NCBI RefSeq assembly: GCF_000471905.2
Contig: NW_006500347.1
Span: 2,750,942 to 2,814,941, forward strand
Origin: Amborella trichopoda
Taxonomy: Eukaryota > Streptophyta > Magnoliopsida > Amborellales > Amborellaceae
DNA length: 64,000 nt
Direction: 5' to 3'
The position numbers and the translations under genes are program-made. The notes beneath the pieces are model-generated. The model saw nothing but the letters and a program-made list of their open reading frames with translations. It ran no database searches and was not told where the DNA came from. Shown piece after piece: positions 12,170 to 27,100 of this stretch. Position 1 is the first letter of the stretch, and each line of letters starts with the position of its first letter.

Positions 12170-15100
12170 NNNNNNNNNNNNNNNNNNNNNNNNNNNNNNN
12201 NNNNNNNNNNNNNNNNNNNNNNNNNNNNNNNNNNNNNNNNNNNNNNNNNNNNNNNNNNNNNNNNNNNNNNNNNNNNNNNNNNNNNNNNNNNNNNNNNNNN
12301 NNNNNNNNNNNNNNNNNNNNNNNNNNNNNNNNNNNNNNNNNNNNNNNNNNNNNNNNNNNNNNNNNNNNNNNNNNNNNNNNNNNNNNNNNNNNNNNNNNNN
12401 NNNNNNNNNNNNNNNNNNNNNNNNNNNNNNNNNNNNNNNNNNNNNNNNNNNNNNNNNNNNNNNNNNNNNNNNNNNNNNNNNNNNNNNNNNNNNNNNNNNN
12501 NNNNNNNNNNNNNNNNNNNNNNNNNNNNNNNNNNNNNNNNNNNNNNNNNNNNNNNNNNNNNNNNNNNNNNNNNNNNNNNNNNNNNNNNNNNNNNNNNNNN
12601 NNNNNNNNNNNNNNNNNNNNNNNNNNNNNNNNNNNNNNNNNNNNNNNNNNNNNNNNNNNNNNNNNNNNNNNNNNNNNNNNNNNNNNNNNNNNNNNNNNNN
12701 NNNNNNNNNNNNNNNNNNNNNNNNNNNNNNNNNNNNNNNNNNNNNNNNNNNNNNNNNNNNNNNNNNNNNNNNNNNNNNNNNNNNNNNNNNNNNNNNNNNN
12801 NNNNNNNNNNNNNNNNNNNNNNNNNNNNNNNNNNNNNNNNNNNNNNNNNNNNNNNNNNNNNNNNNNNNNNNNNNNNNNNNNNNNNNNNNNNNNNNNNNNN
12901 NNNNNNNNNNNNNNNNNNNNNNNNNNNNNNNNNNNNNNNNNNNNNNNNNNNNNNNNTTAATATTGAATTTGAATTGTGGGGCATGCATTTTTGTCTTTGT
13001 TAGTTTCCTATTTGATGAAAGCGCTTTTGGAAACTCTGGTACATTGATACATATATATCAAATGCACTATACGAGTCAATTTTAGTAACTGAGATAAAAC
13101 AAGAGGCAGCCTCTTGATTGAGAGAGAGAGAGAGAGAGAGAGAGGGACTACTTAGGAGCTATACCTACCCTGCAACATCCGCCACCCCCCTTCATTGATG
13201 GGCCAACTCAAACATGAGATGAACTACTAGGTGGCCAGTAGTAAACACCATTGAGAAGTGAAATGTATTAATGGCTTTGGAGCTGTACTTCTGGGGAAAA
13301 GCAAGGAACTGGAGCAGATAACAAAGTTCTGAATAGTGTTGCAAGATTTGGAAAAAAAAACTCGTGGCATTCCTGTGTCAACTCTAGCTCCCTTGTCCTG
13401 CGTCTCATTCCGCTTAGTATATGGCCAAGGTTGGCCCTGTTTTAGCCTCGCTTGTCCAGATTTGGAAATCTTGGCCAAGACTCCACTGCCTTCTTGTGGC
13501 TAAAGCATCTAAAACATAGTGTAGGATGTAGTACTTGACCAAACATAAATTAGACTAGCGGATTGACTTGGAACTTAGTAAGTGAACTGGAAATGCTCTA
13601 TGAGTTTGTGTTTACACTTGTGTGATGTTTAAAACTGCAGCATTTTCTTTGAACCCTTTAATATAATTGAAGCAAGAAACCTAACTTTTAGAAAAATAAT
13701 ACTAGAACATAGCTTGCTTTCCTTCATAAAGTATTATTAGATTTGATTATTCATGAAGTGTCAATGATTCACCACTTTTGGATCTCAATTTCCACATGAA
13801 CCAAGTGGCTCTATCCAACATATTCCTCTGGATGCTTTTATAGAATTGGATGCCCCTTTCTCCTCTGAGAACATCCACATGTCGTCAAATATATGTCTGA
13901 AAGCCTTCATAAGTATGTGACAAGAAGATGTGTCTTCTTCAAATTAGACCCATAGTTCCTGGTTTGAGCAGAAAAAGAATACAAGAATTATGATAGAATC
14001 ACACTTGTTGTATTTGATGAGAGTTGCACACAAACATAAGTTAATGTACTCTATGGAATTGTGGATCAAGAAGAACATCCCTTGAATGTGCTATTATTGG
14101 TTTCCATGAATAAGTAAGACATTCGTTTGTTATTGGACTTCTTGCCGCCTTAGTGGGCTTGTGTTATTTGTTGTATAAGGTGCATTTTTCGTCCTACAAT
14201 GGCGTTGTTTGTTTAAAAACAAATAAATGATTCGAAGAGTAGGAGTTAGGATGCTTTTTTTAATATTTTGAGAACAAGATAGAATTTTTATGGCATACTG
14301 CCAGAAGTTCCTTTTTCTCTTGAATAATGTTAAGCATGGCCGTGGGTGCCTTCTGTAGGTTTTTCTCATTAAAATTCAAAGTTTAGCTTCAAAATGGTTC
14401 TTTCGGTATTTGGATAATATTAATAATAAAATAATTATGATAATTTTATTATGCAACTGCATTAAGCAGTTTTTCTTTTAGATTTTATCTCTTGTCCTTA
14501 GGATAGTATACCTTTTGGGATTTTCCATTAGCTTTTAGGGGTTTGTGTAGCATCAATTATAGAAAGCGACGTTTGGCACATGTGGATTCATCTCCCCTTT
14601 CTCATATTCTCTTAATTTTTATTTATTAAGTATTACAAAAGATTTTCATTTAGTTCAACATCGTTATCAAGGTTTAATCATGTCTTTGAAACATTCTCCA
14701 GCCTGGAATTTTGAGAATCTTATCTAGATCATGCTGACTCTATTAAATGATTGATATGATTTGCCAAATTTACCATGAAGGAACTTAGGCATTAGCAGTT
14801 CTTATAGGATAGGACATTGTGTATAACTGTTTCTGATGTCTGCCCTTTGTTGTAGTTCGTAAACCCATTGTGAAGGCATGAGACCTTGTAAATTTATTCG
14901 AATAAAAAATATTTCGAGCCATGGCTGTTCTCTTTCTATTTATTTGGAAATGTATACAATGAGACTATTTACTTCTGATACAATGAGGTAACAATCATCA
15001 TTAACCATAAGATTTGAAATCGGGTGGTTGAGGATATGTCATTGTTTGGGCACAAAGCCCAAAATAAAATTTCTCAAATGTTGTGACACACTTTCATCTA

Positions 15101-18100
15101 TTAGATTTCACATCCAATGACTAAAAATGATTGTGACCTCCTTGTATAAAAAATCAATGGTCTCGTACTATACAATACCATTTATTTGTGTGCTTGCTTG
15201 TGTTTGTGGTGTATGTATGCGTGCATGTATGTCTATATTTACATAAGCATGTATTTTCATAAATGCCTGCATATATGGATGTTGTATGCATGTTTACATT
15301 CATGCATGCATGCATTTATATTCTAGGGTTTAGTGTTCATGACAGTTGATGTTATTATACTTGTTTCTTTTGGTATTTTCCAGGTTCAGGATATATTTCC
15401 TTTTTCAATTGCATTTTCATCCGATGAAGGCCCTGTTTCAACACCATCAAGTAATATCTTGTTTCCCAAAGGGCAACCAATTCCAAGTGTTAAAATGCTT
15501 ACTTTTCACAGAAGTGGTACATTTTGTTTGGAAGCATTTTATGCTAATCAGAGCGGGTTACCACCTGGCACATGTCAAAAAATTAGCTCTTTCATGGTAT
15601 GGGCTCTCATTTTGGGAATACATTTTCTAGCCATTTGATTAATTTATCACTTGTTCCTTGAGCAAACTCAACCTTTGATTGTACTGACTCGCTGCAGTTA
15701 AATTTTGGTTTCACATTTGAGTGTAAACTGTATCTTTTTTCCTTTTTTGTGTAATATTCTCCACATTTCTGATGATTTCTTTGTGCCGGTAATGTTTTAT
15801 GGGCTTCTAAGTTTCATTTTGATGTGTCAGCAGGAGCATATATAAGCCAGTAGTTATAGATAATCACAATTTGTTTTTGTCTTGTTGCTGTCAATATCAG
15901 AAGATATGGTATAAATTGATGAAGAGGGGTGCTTTTTCTCTATTTTTATTTGTATAAGATACACCTGTTAGTAAACCTCTCGTCAATGCACTTGGAGCCA
16001 ATCACGTGCTTGATCCCTCCTTGTACGTGCACTATCGCCTGTCGCTATACATTTTCTTATTGAACCTGGGATGCATGCACTTCACCAATATCAGGCATTT
16101 TACGCACTCCAAATAGTTGTTCCTCATAGACCTCAATGAGAATCATCCTGCATGTAGGGCGTTCTTGAGTTGTCTGAGATAACACTAGAGGAAATATCAT
16201 GGAGGTATTTTTAAGGAAAAAAACAATGAGATCTAGTACGATTGACGTTGATGATGTTGTGGTGGTACGTGGTCTTGCTAGGAAGCTCGGTGGGGCTTTG
16301 TTTGGTCAATTGCCCAGTACTAACCAATTATTTTTGGAGGACTGCCAATTAGGAGGTGACGCAGAGAGATGATAAGGCACTGAAATGTGAGGAACATCAG
16401 CAGATAGCTAGCTATTTATGATGCTGGGGCTGTAATCCAAGAAAAGAAGAGGATTGGTGTTGTGATGATTTCAAATTAAAAAATCGAAGTTCAAATTTCA
16501 AACCATTCGACATTAGAGTATTAGACCATACTCCATAGCCCATACCATAATCCAAACTCCATGCACTCCATAGTCCATACACAGTAAAAATAGGAACATA
16601 TAATCCAAGACGGCAAGACATCGATTCATCATCAAGAAAAGGAAAGAAATAACACATAGGAGTTAGGACATATCAAATGTCCATAGTCCACAACGCTGCA
16701 TACACTACTCCATACTCCATAAGTTCATATCCATAGTGCATGCATCGTTACAATAGTTACAAGTTTATTACTTACATACACACAACCAAGAGGAGGAAAA
16801 GAAAAATGAAAGAAATATAGACTTGAAGACTCAAAAGAGTCTTCAATCATTAGTCATCATATGAAAAGCAGGGTCAGCTGCATCATATGCATCAAAGTCG
16901 AGCCTATCATCATTGAAATCATCTCTTCTCAATATAATGGTCCTTCTCCTATGTCTTTTCTGAATTTGTCTCTGCTTCGTCCCCTTCGTCCTCCACCCTC
17001 GTCCTCTGGGAAGAAGATCTAGTGGGCATAGAAGGTTGGCTGCTGTCCTTGAAGCCTCCATGACCATATCCCATGTCAATCCTTCATGCCCCTCGATATC
17101 ATTGTCATCAACCAACCACTCCATAGCATTCGTCTATATTTTTGATCTGAGGGGGTATCTCTTATCTCTCTTAGCAAACCTCTCCCTCAAGTATCGATTA
17201 TACTTCACATAAACTAAGTCATTGAGCCTCTTTGATTCAAGCCTATTTCTTTTCTTTGTATGAATTTAATAAAATCAAATGAAACTAATTAATTTAATAC
17301 TATAAATTTACAATTGACATAGTAATCAGTAATTACTAACAAGTAACTACTAATGTACTAATACAAATTAGTAAATTGTAAACTAATAAAGTAAACTAAA
17401 TTACAATCTCAAAAGTACTCCAATTCCGCTCACAGCTGGACGAGGTAGTGGTTAGGCTCATGATTTGAGTGGCCAACTTTTGTAAATTTGGAGCACTACA
17501 CCCATGTTGTATCCACCAATTGGGTGCAAATTGATCATGAATTACAATTATATATGAAATATAAGAAACAAACAACAAATATTAAACTTGAACTTGAGGA
17601 ACTTAAGAATATTATATCTGGACCAATTTTGGCCCTTTACCTCACTGCCATTGGACACCCGAAAGGCTTCAATGAGCACTTGTAACTTACTAGCTCACCA
17701 GCGCATGTAATGTCTTGGATATCCTGATTAGGGACTAGCACATCTAGACACTTATTAAACCAGTTGCATGCAATGTTTGATGTAGCTGACTATCCCACTT
17801 CTCGTCAATAATCTCTCAAAGTGGCTCATAGCGGCTCGCATCATCATCTAAATTACCGGCTCTCTCTCTCATGCATCTTTCCATTGCCTTATATATGTAG
17901 CCCATGGGTTTGTTACTATCATTCATGCGAAGGAGCTTGACAAGAAGAAACAAATACCTCAAGAATGCCCTTCACCCTCGCCAAAAAGCCTTCAAAGGGA
18001 CAATATGTCTCACCTTCTTTCCTTTCTGATCCTTGGCCTACTTGCATGCTCTCCAATCATCCAAGGTAAACATTTGCCTTAATTGGACTCTCCTCAAATG

Positions 18101-21100
18101 TATGCAATCTAGGCGTAGGTAGCAGGTAGCAAATATCATGACCCCAAGTCGCACAATCTCCTTCTTTATAAATCTGCGCATCATGCTGCTGGTGAGGGTG
18201 TGGCTATTAATAAAAGTTGTAACTGACCTAACGTTCTTAACTGCATCTAAAATATCGCAAAAACTGTGAAGAGCCTAAAGCATGAGGTCTATACATTGTG
18301 TTGTGTATGGTGTCCAACAGATATTAGGGTAAGCTAAGCGCAACAAATTAGCAACGACAACATTAGGAGCAGGATTATCTTTGACAACCTATATAACATG
18401 CTACTCCCCCACCTCCTTGATGCCTTTCTCCATCACTTCAAATATGTAATAGGCATCATGGCTATCATCGGAGACATCAATAGACCCAAAAGAAATAGTC
18501 CCTATAAGACAAATTTATTTGACTTCTCTTCTTCTTATCACTCAAAGTATCGGTCATAACAGAATCTTCATATTGAGCCCATGCATCCTTCTGTGACTTC
18601 ACAATCTCCCTCGTGACATTCACCTCTTTTTTCCAAAGAGGCTTTGAAACTCATATGAGGTTGGGGGACTTCAACCCAGACTCAAATTGGTCAATTGCCT
18701 CTACCAAGGTGTTGAAAAGAATGCCCACCTCATAAAACCATCTAGCATTGTATTGTGTAGTTCTCTCTCTTTTCCTTCTTGATTCTATTCTCAATAGTTG
18801 TTTGCTTCTTTGTTTTCTCACCTGCAACCTCAGGGTCAGGCCGGGGCAAGAAAGAATCCATAGGCCCCATAATCCAAGCCCTCTTAGGCCCCCCACCCCC
18901 AAAACCAACTACAACTCCCTTTCCCTTCCCCATAGTCTAGGATGTAGCAAGCTGCTCCAGCTCTTCACAAGCTACTCCAGCTCTTCACACCCCTCCTAAT
19001 AATTATCATCATCATTATAATTGACATGAACCCCATACCTCAGCTCTGCCATGGATGCCTCTCTCTCCTCTTTTTTCTTTGTTTACAATAGTCATAAACT
19101 TTTTTATTTCTTTAATAGCATCAAAAACATTTTTACATGGGGCAACATCCCCCCTGATACCGGCAAGATGTTTCTTAAACCAGTTTTTACCTCTTTTTGT
19201 TTCCTCCTCACTATAATTGCATCTTATGCAATTTTTATTTAAAGGATTCAGGTTATAGTCATATTTCCAACCCAGATCGCCACTCCTCTTAAATCCCGAA
19301 GAAGACATTTCAAAATAATATAAGCACTCTATAAAACAAGTTTTTTCACTAACCTTGATTGCTCGATCTCCAAACTTCCACCTTTGAAATATTTTCCTAT
19401 CTCAAAATCTTCTAAAAGAAAACCTCTAATAGTCCTAAAAAAATCTCCAAAACTAAATCTAATCTCAATGGGTGATTTTTGGATCGATTTCTCATAACTT
19501 TGAGAAACCCTTTGATCCTATGAAAATTATAAAATTCTAAGTTTCTTGAGGTTTTTATATCTCTAAAATGGTTCAAATGGGGATTAGGTTGGATGTGAAC
19601 CTACCCTTCATTTACATTTCTTTTAAAAAAAAACCCAAAAATGTCCCTCAACGAGGGCATTTTCGCCCTTGGGCAGGGTGGCCCAGGGTTGGGTGTTGGG
19701 GAGTGCCTAGGCAGGGCCCCATGTGCCTAGGTGGCCGGCCAGGGACAGGCCTCCTAGGTTCCCTGGCTAGGCCTAGGCGATGCGCCAGGGCCTGCCTAGG
19801 TGGCCGCCTAGGAGCTAGGCGGGCCACTTTTTGGAACATTGGATGATTCCCTGATTTGTGTGGAAGTTTCATTGGATGCTTTCCCTAGCATTATTTTGTT
19901 TGCCCTTGGTCCAATTGCAAGTAGATAGCGGTATTTGGTAGAACTTCTTACTTGTGTGAAAATAAGATGAATCGGGACCCTTATCATCTGTCGTCATATC
20001 CATGTTTTGTCACTCTTGAGTACTACCCCATGGAGATAAGAGTTGAACCCTTTTCCAACCTTGTGGTTGGTAGACTAGGAATACCCCTTATGATTGCTTT
20101 TCCACTGATTGGTAGCATCTGGGAAGTTTTTGAGGCCCTGCCCGTGGGACAGTTTCTATTTGTTGGCAAAGCTGATGCTTTTTTGATGATATGAACTCCA
20201 AGAAAGTGAGAAGTGAAAAAAAGAACATATTAAAGCAAATAGATGGGTTTTATATGCCTGATAACCTTAACTAACCCAGGGGTATGTTATGGTTGCAGAA
20301 AATCACAGATGAATCTTAATATAATTCATTGAAAGTTTTGATGCTCAAATTGTTTGTGTATTTTTAAGGGGATTCCTGGACTCACAGAATGAGTGTTTAT
20401 GAGTAGGACTGGGAGATCATGCTATGTTTTGTAAGGAATGGGAAATTGACACACAGACTCTTTTGTGCAGAGGCTTTGCCTAAAGAACTGAATGACAGCT
20501 ATATTTTGTGTTTTGTGTTTCTTCTTTTGGTTGAGAGGGACTTACTATGCATATGTGGAGTCTATTGCATAAGACTTATGAATGGCAATGGGGATGTCGG
20601 AGAAAATTTAGGGTTGTCTTTCATGGATTTTGATTTCATAGTTTTTTTTTTTTTGGGTTATTAATTTCATAGTTTCTATGAGCACAAAGGTCAACCAAGA
20701 GGCTAATGAGCTTGCTGACGATGATATACTTTTTCACTCGTGTCTCCTTGTGGTGATTTTTTTTCTCAATTTCTTCCTTTATTTTGTTATTTTTTTTGGA
20801 TTCTTTATGGTTTCACTCTAGAAAACCTCGCGTGATTCTTTCTTGGCAGATACTCATAGATCTTGCTAGAAAAATGCATGTTGACTCATTACTCCTACAC
20901 CCCACTTGTCTTTTTGACTATATAGAGGTTGTTTAAACCCATAAACCCTGCAATTTCCAGTGATCAGGGAAAAAAACCTATTTTGAGTTCCACCATTCCT
21001 GCCTCCATACATCCCTCCAATGGGTCTGAAACAAATGCAATCACACCGCATCCTATTCATGGCGCATTTTGCCTCTTACAGAATGTGCTCCATGAAGGAG

Positions 21101-24100
21101 ATCTAAACTTATCAAATTAAAACCTTTGCACTAGCCTTATCCCTTCCCGGAGAATCTGAATCCTCGTATATATACCTCATTGCTCCTCCCTACGTTGTTG
21201 TTTGCATGTGAGCTGTGATCGCTTTCGTAAGTACTCCTGTCTAATAGCCATTGTCCAGAATCATAAAGCCTCATTGTCTTGCTCCACTTTACACGATGGA
21301 TGACACCCACTCCCCTCATTTTCCATTTGTCTACCCATTTCACAAAGTGCATTATCTCTCTTTGAGTTCATCATTAAAGGAAATTCTGTTTGGTGCTTCT
21401 CAGATTCTTGCCTAACCACAAAATGCTTCCCGAAAAGGAATATATATGATATATTATGCGAGAGGTGGATCTTTCTTATTCTCTCGACATGTGTCTTTAT
21501 TTTTCCAATTTTTCCCTTTTTTTGTGTTTCCAATTTGTTGTCCTATTTCATAAAATCACCTCTCTCACAGTTAATTTATGTTTCTTTTAAAAACCTTCAA
21601 TAATGGGTTTCTCCCTCGTCTTATTATCTTGGCAACTCTATTCTTATTAATTGGGTTCTCTCAGGTTGATTCTTTTTAAAACATCCATTAATGTATCTCT
21701 CTCTTTCTTCCTAGTGTGGCAAATTTTCTCCATCCTATTGGAAACATTTGGATCCTCTCTCTCTTTTTTGGGAGCCTTATCCAAAGACTTCCTTGTTGGG
21801 TTTCTCTCACTTCCTATTTGGTCACTCTCCCTATCTCTGCTTATTGGAAATGTTTGGATTCACTCTTATTTGAGACACTCAAAAAGAGATCTATACTCTC
21901 TCACTCCACATTTTACAGAATTTGAATCGTCTTTTCTGCCCATGTTGGCTTCTCTCCCTGCATATATCCTTACGACCCCCTATTATGGTTATAGCTGCAA
22001 CAATGCCCTCGTGTTCCTCTCTCATGGTTATTTACATGTTTCATTCAAACTCCTCTCTCTGTGGCACTGCCGAAGGAATGGAAAAAGGAAATGAGTTGGG
22101 GACTTCTAAATTCACATCCTCAACCAGTATTCTGATGAGTCTGGTTATTCAATTTCTTAAGAGAATAACATTCCTATTGCTTAGTTTGGTTGTAATTTTT
22201 GAGTTTCAGATTTTTCTTTTTTAATTGTGAAGCTTCACCTGAGCATTGAAAATCAAGTTTTCTCTGTCAAGTTTAATGAATTCACAATACAAGCATTGAG
22301 CAATCGGGGTTTCTTTCACCCTTTCACTTTCAAGAATTTAGAAATCGGGCTTTTCATAGGTACTGGGATCTTCTGAGGATGGGGTCGCTCCTGCTCCAGC
22401 AGCTGGATCCCGCACTTCGAGACAAGATCTCGATTTTTCCTTGATTTAGGGATCTTGATCTGGAAATCGAGGAACTATACCCCAAGTTAATGGGATCCAT
22501 GTGCCTATGCCCAAAATAATGGTTCCATGAATAACTAAAGCTGCGATTCCACCAACTCAGAATCGAGTATCTTCTACTTTGGGGGTGAGTTTCACCAAAC
22601 TCATTTTCGGGTTATTATGCAATGAATCGTGGATCTCCAAATTTTTTTTTTTTTGAGTAAAGTTAACTTTTGTATTGCTTTGGAGTGTTGGAGAGTTGGA
22701 TCTCCAATTTTTTATGACCTACAAACTTTCTAAAGGCCCTAATGTCCTACATATTTTATAGTTTACAACTTTACGCGGTGAATTGTGACTTTAGTTACAA
22801 GGAAACAAGAGACGGCGGGGAGAGAGAAGGAATAAGATGAAAGGAGATAGGAAAGATAGTTGAGTTGCAGGTTCTAATTGAGGAATGAGGTCACGATCAA
22901 AAGGTTTACTTCCTTGGGGCTCGTTCACTGATTCCTGTCTACCTCTCGAAGGATTTCTATCGCTTAGAGTGTTGGGCACCCAAATTGAGCCGCTCATGAG
23001 GGTGCCTTATTGGTGGGAATAACATATATGCTTGGAAAAGTGAGGTCTCTCTTGTCTTTATGTCCTTGAGCCCCTAGAAATCTTTGACGGAGGAGACTTA
23101 TATAAAGCAATGTCTTTCCTTTTTTTCTTCCCCCAAAGGAAAACTTATCTATCGCAGCGTTTCGTTTTTTGACAACAATCTCTTGCAGCATTCTTAAATG
23201 GAATCGTCAATTGATAGTTGAGGGAGAATTGTCCAACCCAACCAATTGGTGCTAATAAAAATGAGGTCGTGTACATATGTTGGTTGACTAATGTAGGTAG
23301 GTGTGCAATTTTTGTAATGGACCCACATGAGTAATTTTGTGGAGTGAATCTTGTGTAAATAATCGTTCAATGAAATTTTCTCCCAAACTAGAATAGTGCA
23401 GAAAAGTGATCTTTGGGGGCCTTGATCCTAAGCTCAATGGGCTGCTATCCCATTCAGTTTAGTATTTGCTTCTAGGCAGTTATAGAACACACTCCTGTAA
23501 TGTTTTTTTTTTTTAATATATTTTAAGGGGGCAATAGAGGGAATGTTAGGGATTCTGTTCCCTTTACCTCACATTGTACGGAACTCATTTCCTCAACTAT
23601 GGATCTTCGAGCCTCCCTTGCTTCTGCATTCCTGCTTCCGATCCTAGAGCTATCCTCACTCCTGTTCCGGTCACTATGGCATTTTCTCCCTCTAAAATAT
23701 CCAGTTTGAGCTAAATTTTTTCATCAGTTGAGCCGTAAGAATGCTTGGGGCCGTCGAACTATGTGGCTTTTCTCCATGATTCTTTTCGCATTAAGGGTCT
23801 GGGCACCAATTTTATTTATTTTTAGACAAGGCGAAGAATATATATATTAGATAATATTGCTTATAACAATCCCGTGAGATGTGGGTCTCTTTGGGCTTCC
23901 CACAGGTCGGGTGCTCGTGTAGTTAAACACAGTTTATGGATGCTTTAATGTATAAAATAATGAGAGACCACTTTACAAAAATTGAGAGTGTTGGGGAAGT
24001 TGGAATGATAGAGAAGGGGGAGGAGAAGAAATGAAGGTGGACGAATAAATTGAAATGAAGGTTGTGGGAGAAGAGAAAGTAAAGATGAGGGAGGAGGTAG

Positions 24101-27100
24101 GAAGGGGAAGAGTCAAAAAGCATTTAGGAAGACTTTGGGGTTTCATCGGCAACCCTGTCTTTAGCTAGTGCATCATCCATCATATTGGCCTCCTCCCTGT
24201 ATTTGGAAGGACGACTATTAGAATCCTGCAATGATGGAAAATGTGTTCCTGTCGGCAACCCCCTCTTTAGCTAGTGCATCCTGAGTCAATGAGCCAAGGA
24301 GATGGTGTATGAGACATGAGGAATGTGAAGTACCTATATTTGCAAGAGTAACAGTGGGTGTGGAGGCAGGACGGCTATTAGAATCCTGCAATGATGGAAA
24401 ATGTGTTCCTGTCGGCAACCCCCTCTTTAGCTAGTGCATCCTGAGTCAATGAGCCAAGGAGATGGTGTATGAGACATGAGGAATGTGAAGTACCTATATT
24501 TGCAAGAGTAACAGTGGGTGTGGAGGCATGAGTGATTGGTTGTTGAATATTTTTCGTAAGTTTATTTCTCACGTGATAGAAAAATTGAGTTACCAGCATA
24601 ATTGAGAGCCTGGTGATGACCATTGGAGCCAATCGGATGGATATCATCACCATCTTACCTGGTTAGCCCAAGCAGGCTTACCAAACTTGTCCAAACATTT
24701 ATCAACCACTTGATTAGTCCGTCCATAGTGAGTTCATTTCTTGTTACCACAGCTTCTACCACGACCTCCCCCTGAATTGTGACCATATCCTCTATTACCA
24801 CCACCACCATGATCTCTACCATCACCTCTACTCATGGATGAGGTTAAGGTAGACCGGTCGCTAGCACTAAGGGCAGATGTAGGTATAGATATGGCAACCC
24901 ATTGATGAGAGTATTCATTAATGAGAGAGGAGAGTTCGTTGCGAACTAAGGTCTGTCCACACATGGACTGATACTTATAGTTGAGGCTAGGCAAAAGTTT
25001 TGCAACTCAAATTTCTTCTCTTTGCTTCTTCAGTAGCTCCATATCATTTGATAACGGGTGATACATGTTTAACTATTTCCACATACCCCAAAGTGAATTG
25101 TGATTTCACTAATACTCTTGTCACCTTGCTATAAAAGAAAAATATTCTCATAATGTTTATAAATTTGTCAGATAGTCTTATTAGAAGAGTACTTATCATC
25201 TATAGTGGTGGGAAACACTTGTGATTCCAAATTGTTTTAGGAATCGGAAACACGGAATCGCGTGTGGCCAGATGATTCCTATAGTCGGAATTGTCATTCG
25301 TATAATGCATATCATATGACGTGGGATTCTTACCATTTGGGAATTGGGCTCCGATCCAATAGGAATCAAGATTTTTGTGTTATTGGAATCCTGTCCCATC
25401 AACTGGGAATCGAGATTCTTAAACTTATCAGAATTTTACACCAAACCACCTGGAACTAGGTCATAAATTATCAAGAAGCGTGTTTAATAGGCAAAAGTTT
25501 TATAGTTTTGGAATATCTATAAGCAAGAATTCCTTAATATTGGATTCTATATGTTAAGTACGCTTCTCTAGGACTCCCCTATTATTGGAATTGATGTCTT
25601 GGATAGCCCTCCCCTAACATTGGAGTGGATTTATTCAATGCCTTTTATCACAGTTCTCCACAAGTATTGAAACAAGGTCAAGTTCCCTTAACTAAGTACT
25701 TTCTTAGAGTTTTTAGATTGAATAAAGAAAATAAAATTTCTTTATTTTATTAATAATGTATTTTTAAAAATAAGGCATTTATTGCAAATTCTTGAAATTT
25801 AAGAATGAGGTAATAGAGTTTGTCGACACCCATAGAGTTTTTAGATACCTGTCATATATTTATTATTAATAAATTTTAAGTAACAAAATTTTTCAATTGA
25901 TGTTCACAAAATTCCAAGCATTCCATAAAAATTTGGCAATCATTTTGATGTTTTGGATCTAGATTCCAAATCTCTCTGATTACTATTCCTAAGAATTAGA
26001 AGCAAGGTCTCATATTGGTTGAATGATGCATGGTCTTGTGCACCTATGAATCGCAAAATATGGTGAGTTGGAATCTAGATCCTAAAAACATGAGAATGAA
26101 ATTAAAAAATTGTGGATTCGTGATTCCTAGCTTCCGGGAATTGGGATATGCGATGATTCTTTCTCGGAAATGTAGAATTGCAATTCTGAACTAGAATCGC
26201 TACCTAGGGTGGATGATTCCAAAAATCGTATAATGTCGGGTACAGTCCCCCAAACTTCACCTTTACCATTTGGACCAAGAAACACCTTTATAGCTTGAGC
26301 CCATAGGACGTAATTGGACCCATTTAATTTCATAGAAGTAGTTGAAATTTGAATTATATCGTTGACGCTGGAAATTCCTGGCTTACTTTCACCACCCATG
26401 AGGGTAAGACACACACAAAAAAAAGGGAAAATACACAATATTATAACAGGTCGAATATTCTTGGAAGCCCTAGACACTATTGAATCTTATAAACCTAAAA
26501 GGCCACACAAACAGCCGGTAACATGGTAAAAGATAACACAAACAGCAGGTTATAGGGAGAAATACGTATCATTCAGATGTAGACAAACATAAATCTCCTC
26601 ACTAGAACTCTTGCACGAGCTTCTACCGACTTTCTACATCATCAGCCACACGCTTTGACATAGTTCAGCTGCTGTTCACCTTGTTTTTGCATAGCTAAGG
26701 GACGAAACATCTGCCACATGAACATTCACAGCAAATGCATCCAACCATATTGGTTATGTGCGCAAAAGGGAAGAAAGCCTTGGTGCCCCTCTGTGAGATC
26801 AGCACAAGCAGAATTAGAGTTTTCTCCTTTTTTGTTTTTTTTTCCTCTAAAAATAAGAAGAAAATTAGGAATATAGTTTAGTTTGAAGGATCTGATTGCT
26901 CTGATACTGTATTACACGTATAGTACCAAAGAGAAGGAAGAGAGAGATGGGAGGAAGAAGTGAGAGAAAAGTAAGAGGGAGTGAGTTGAAGAGAGAAGGT
27001 GAGAGAATGGAGAAAGGTGGTTGGATGCAGTCTCTTTAGGGTTAGATAGCCTCCAGTCCCACTCTATCTTGTCTATAATGATAAATTATGTATAAAATAT

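Larger units (their letters stand above)
6620..15383 (+). other. HSP70-16 intron 1 (8.8 kb)
   Basis: Donor GTAACT, acceptor TTTTCCAG. About 6.6-10.6 kb shows no gene; a possible decayed MITE with GATACGGGTATG / GACACGTGTACGACAC ends lies at about 7945-8325. A CCTAGGC-rich GC patch sits at 10510-10645. Then come a chain of foldback elements, an N gap, a (GA)n tract at about 13117-13144, plain AT-rich sequence and one more MITE before exon 2. Confidence 0.85.

Noticed and set aside
12106..12984. Long open frames of 284-335 residues on both strands
   Set aside because: They consist of N and (TA)n translated as IYIYIY; no information.
16464..16471. GATGATTT as left target duplication of the hAT relic (partner GATGATTC at 19842)
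   Set aside because: Adjacent bases do not resemble the CAATGTT terminus, so the match is probably chance.
21651..22094. 147-residue hydrophobic frame in intron 2
   Set aside because: Leu/Ser-rich translation of a pyrimidine-rich stretch. A faint resemblance to a copia linker was too weak to call.
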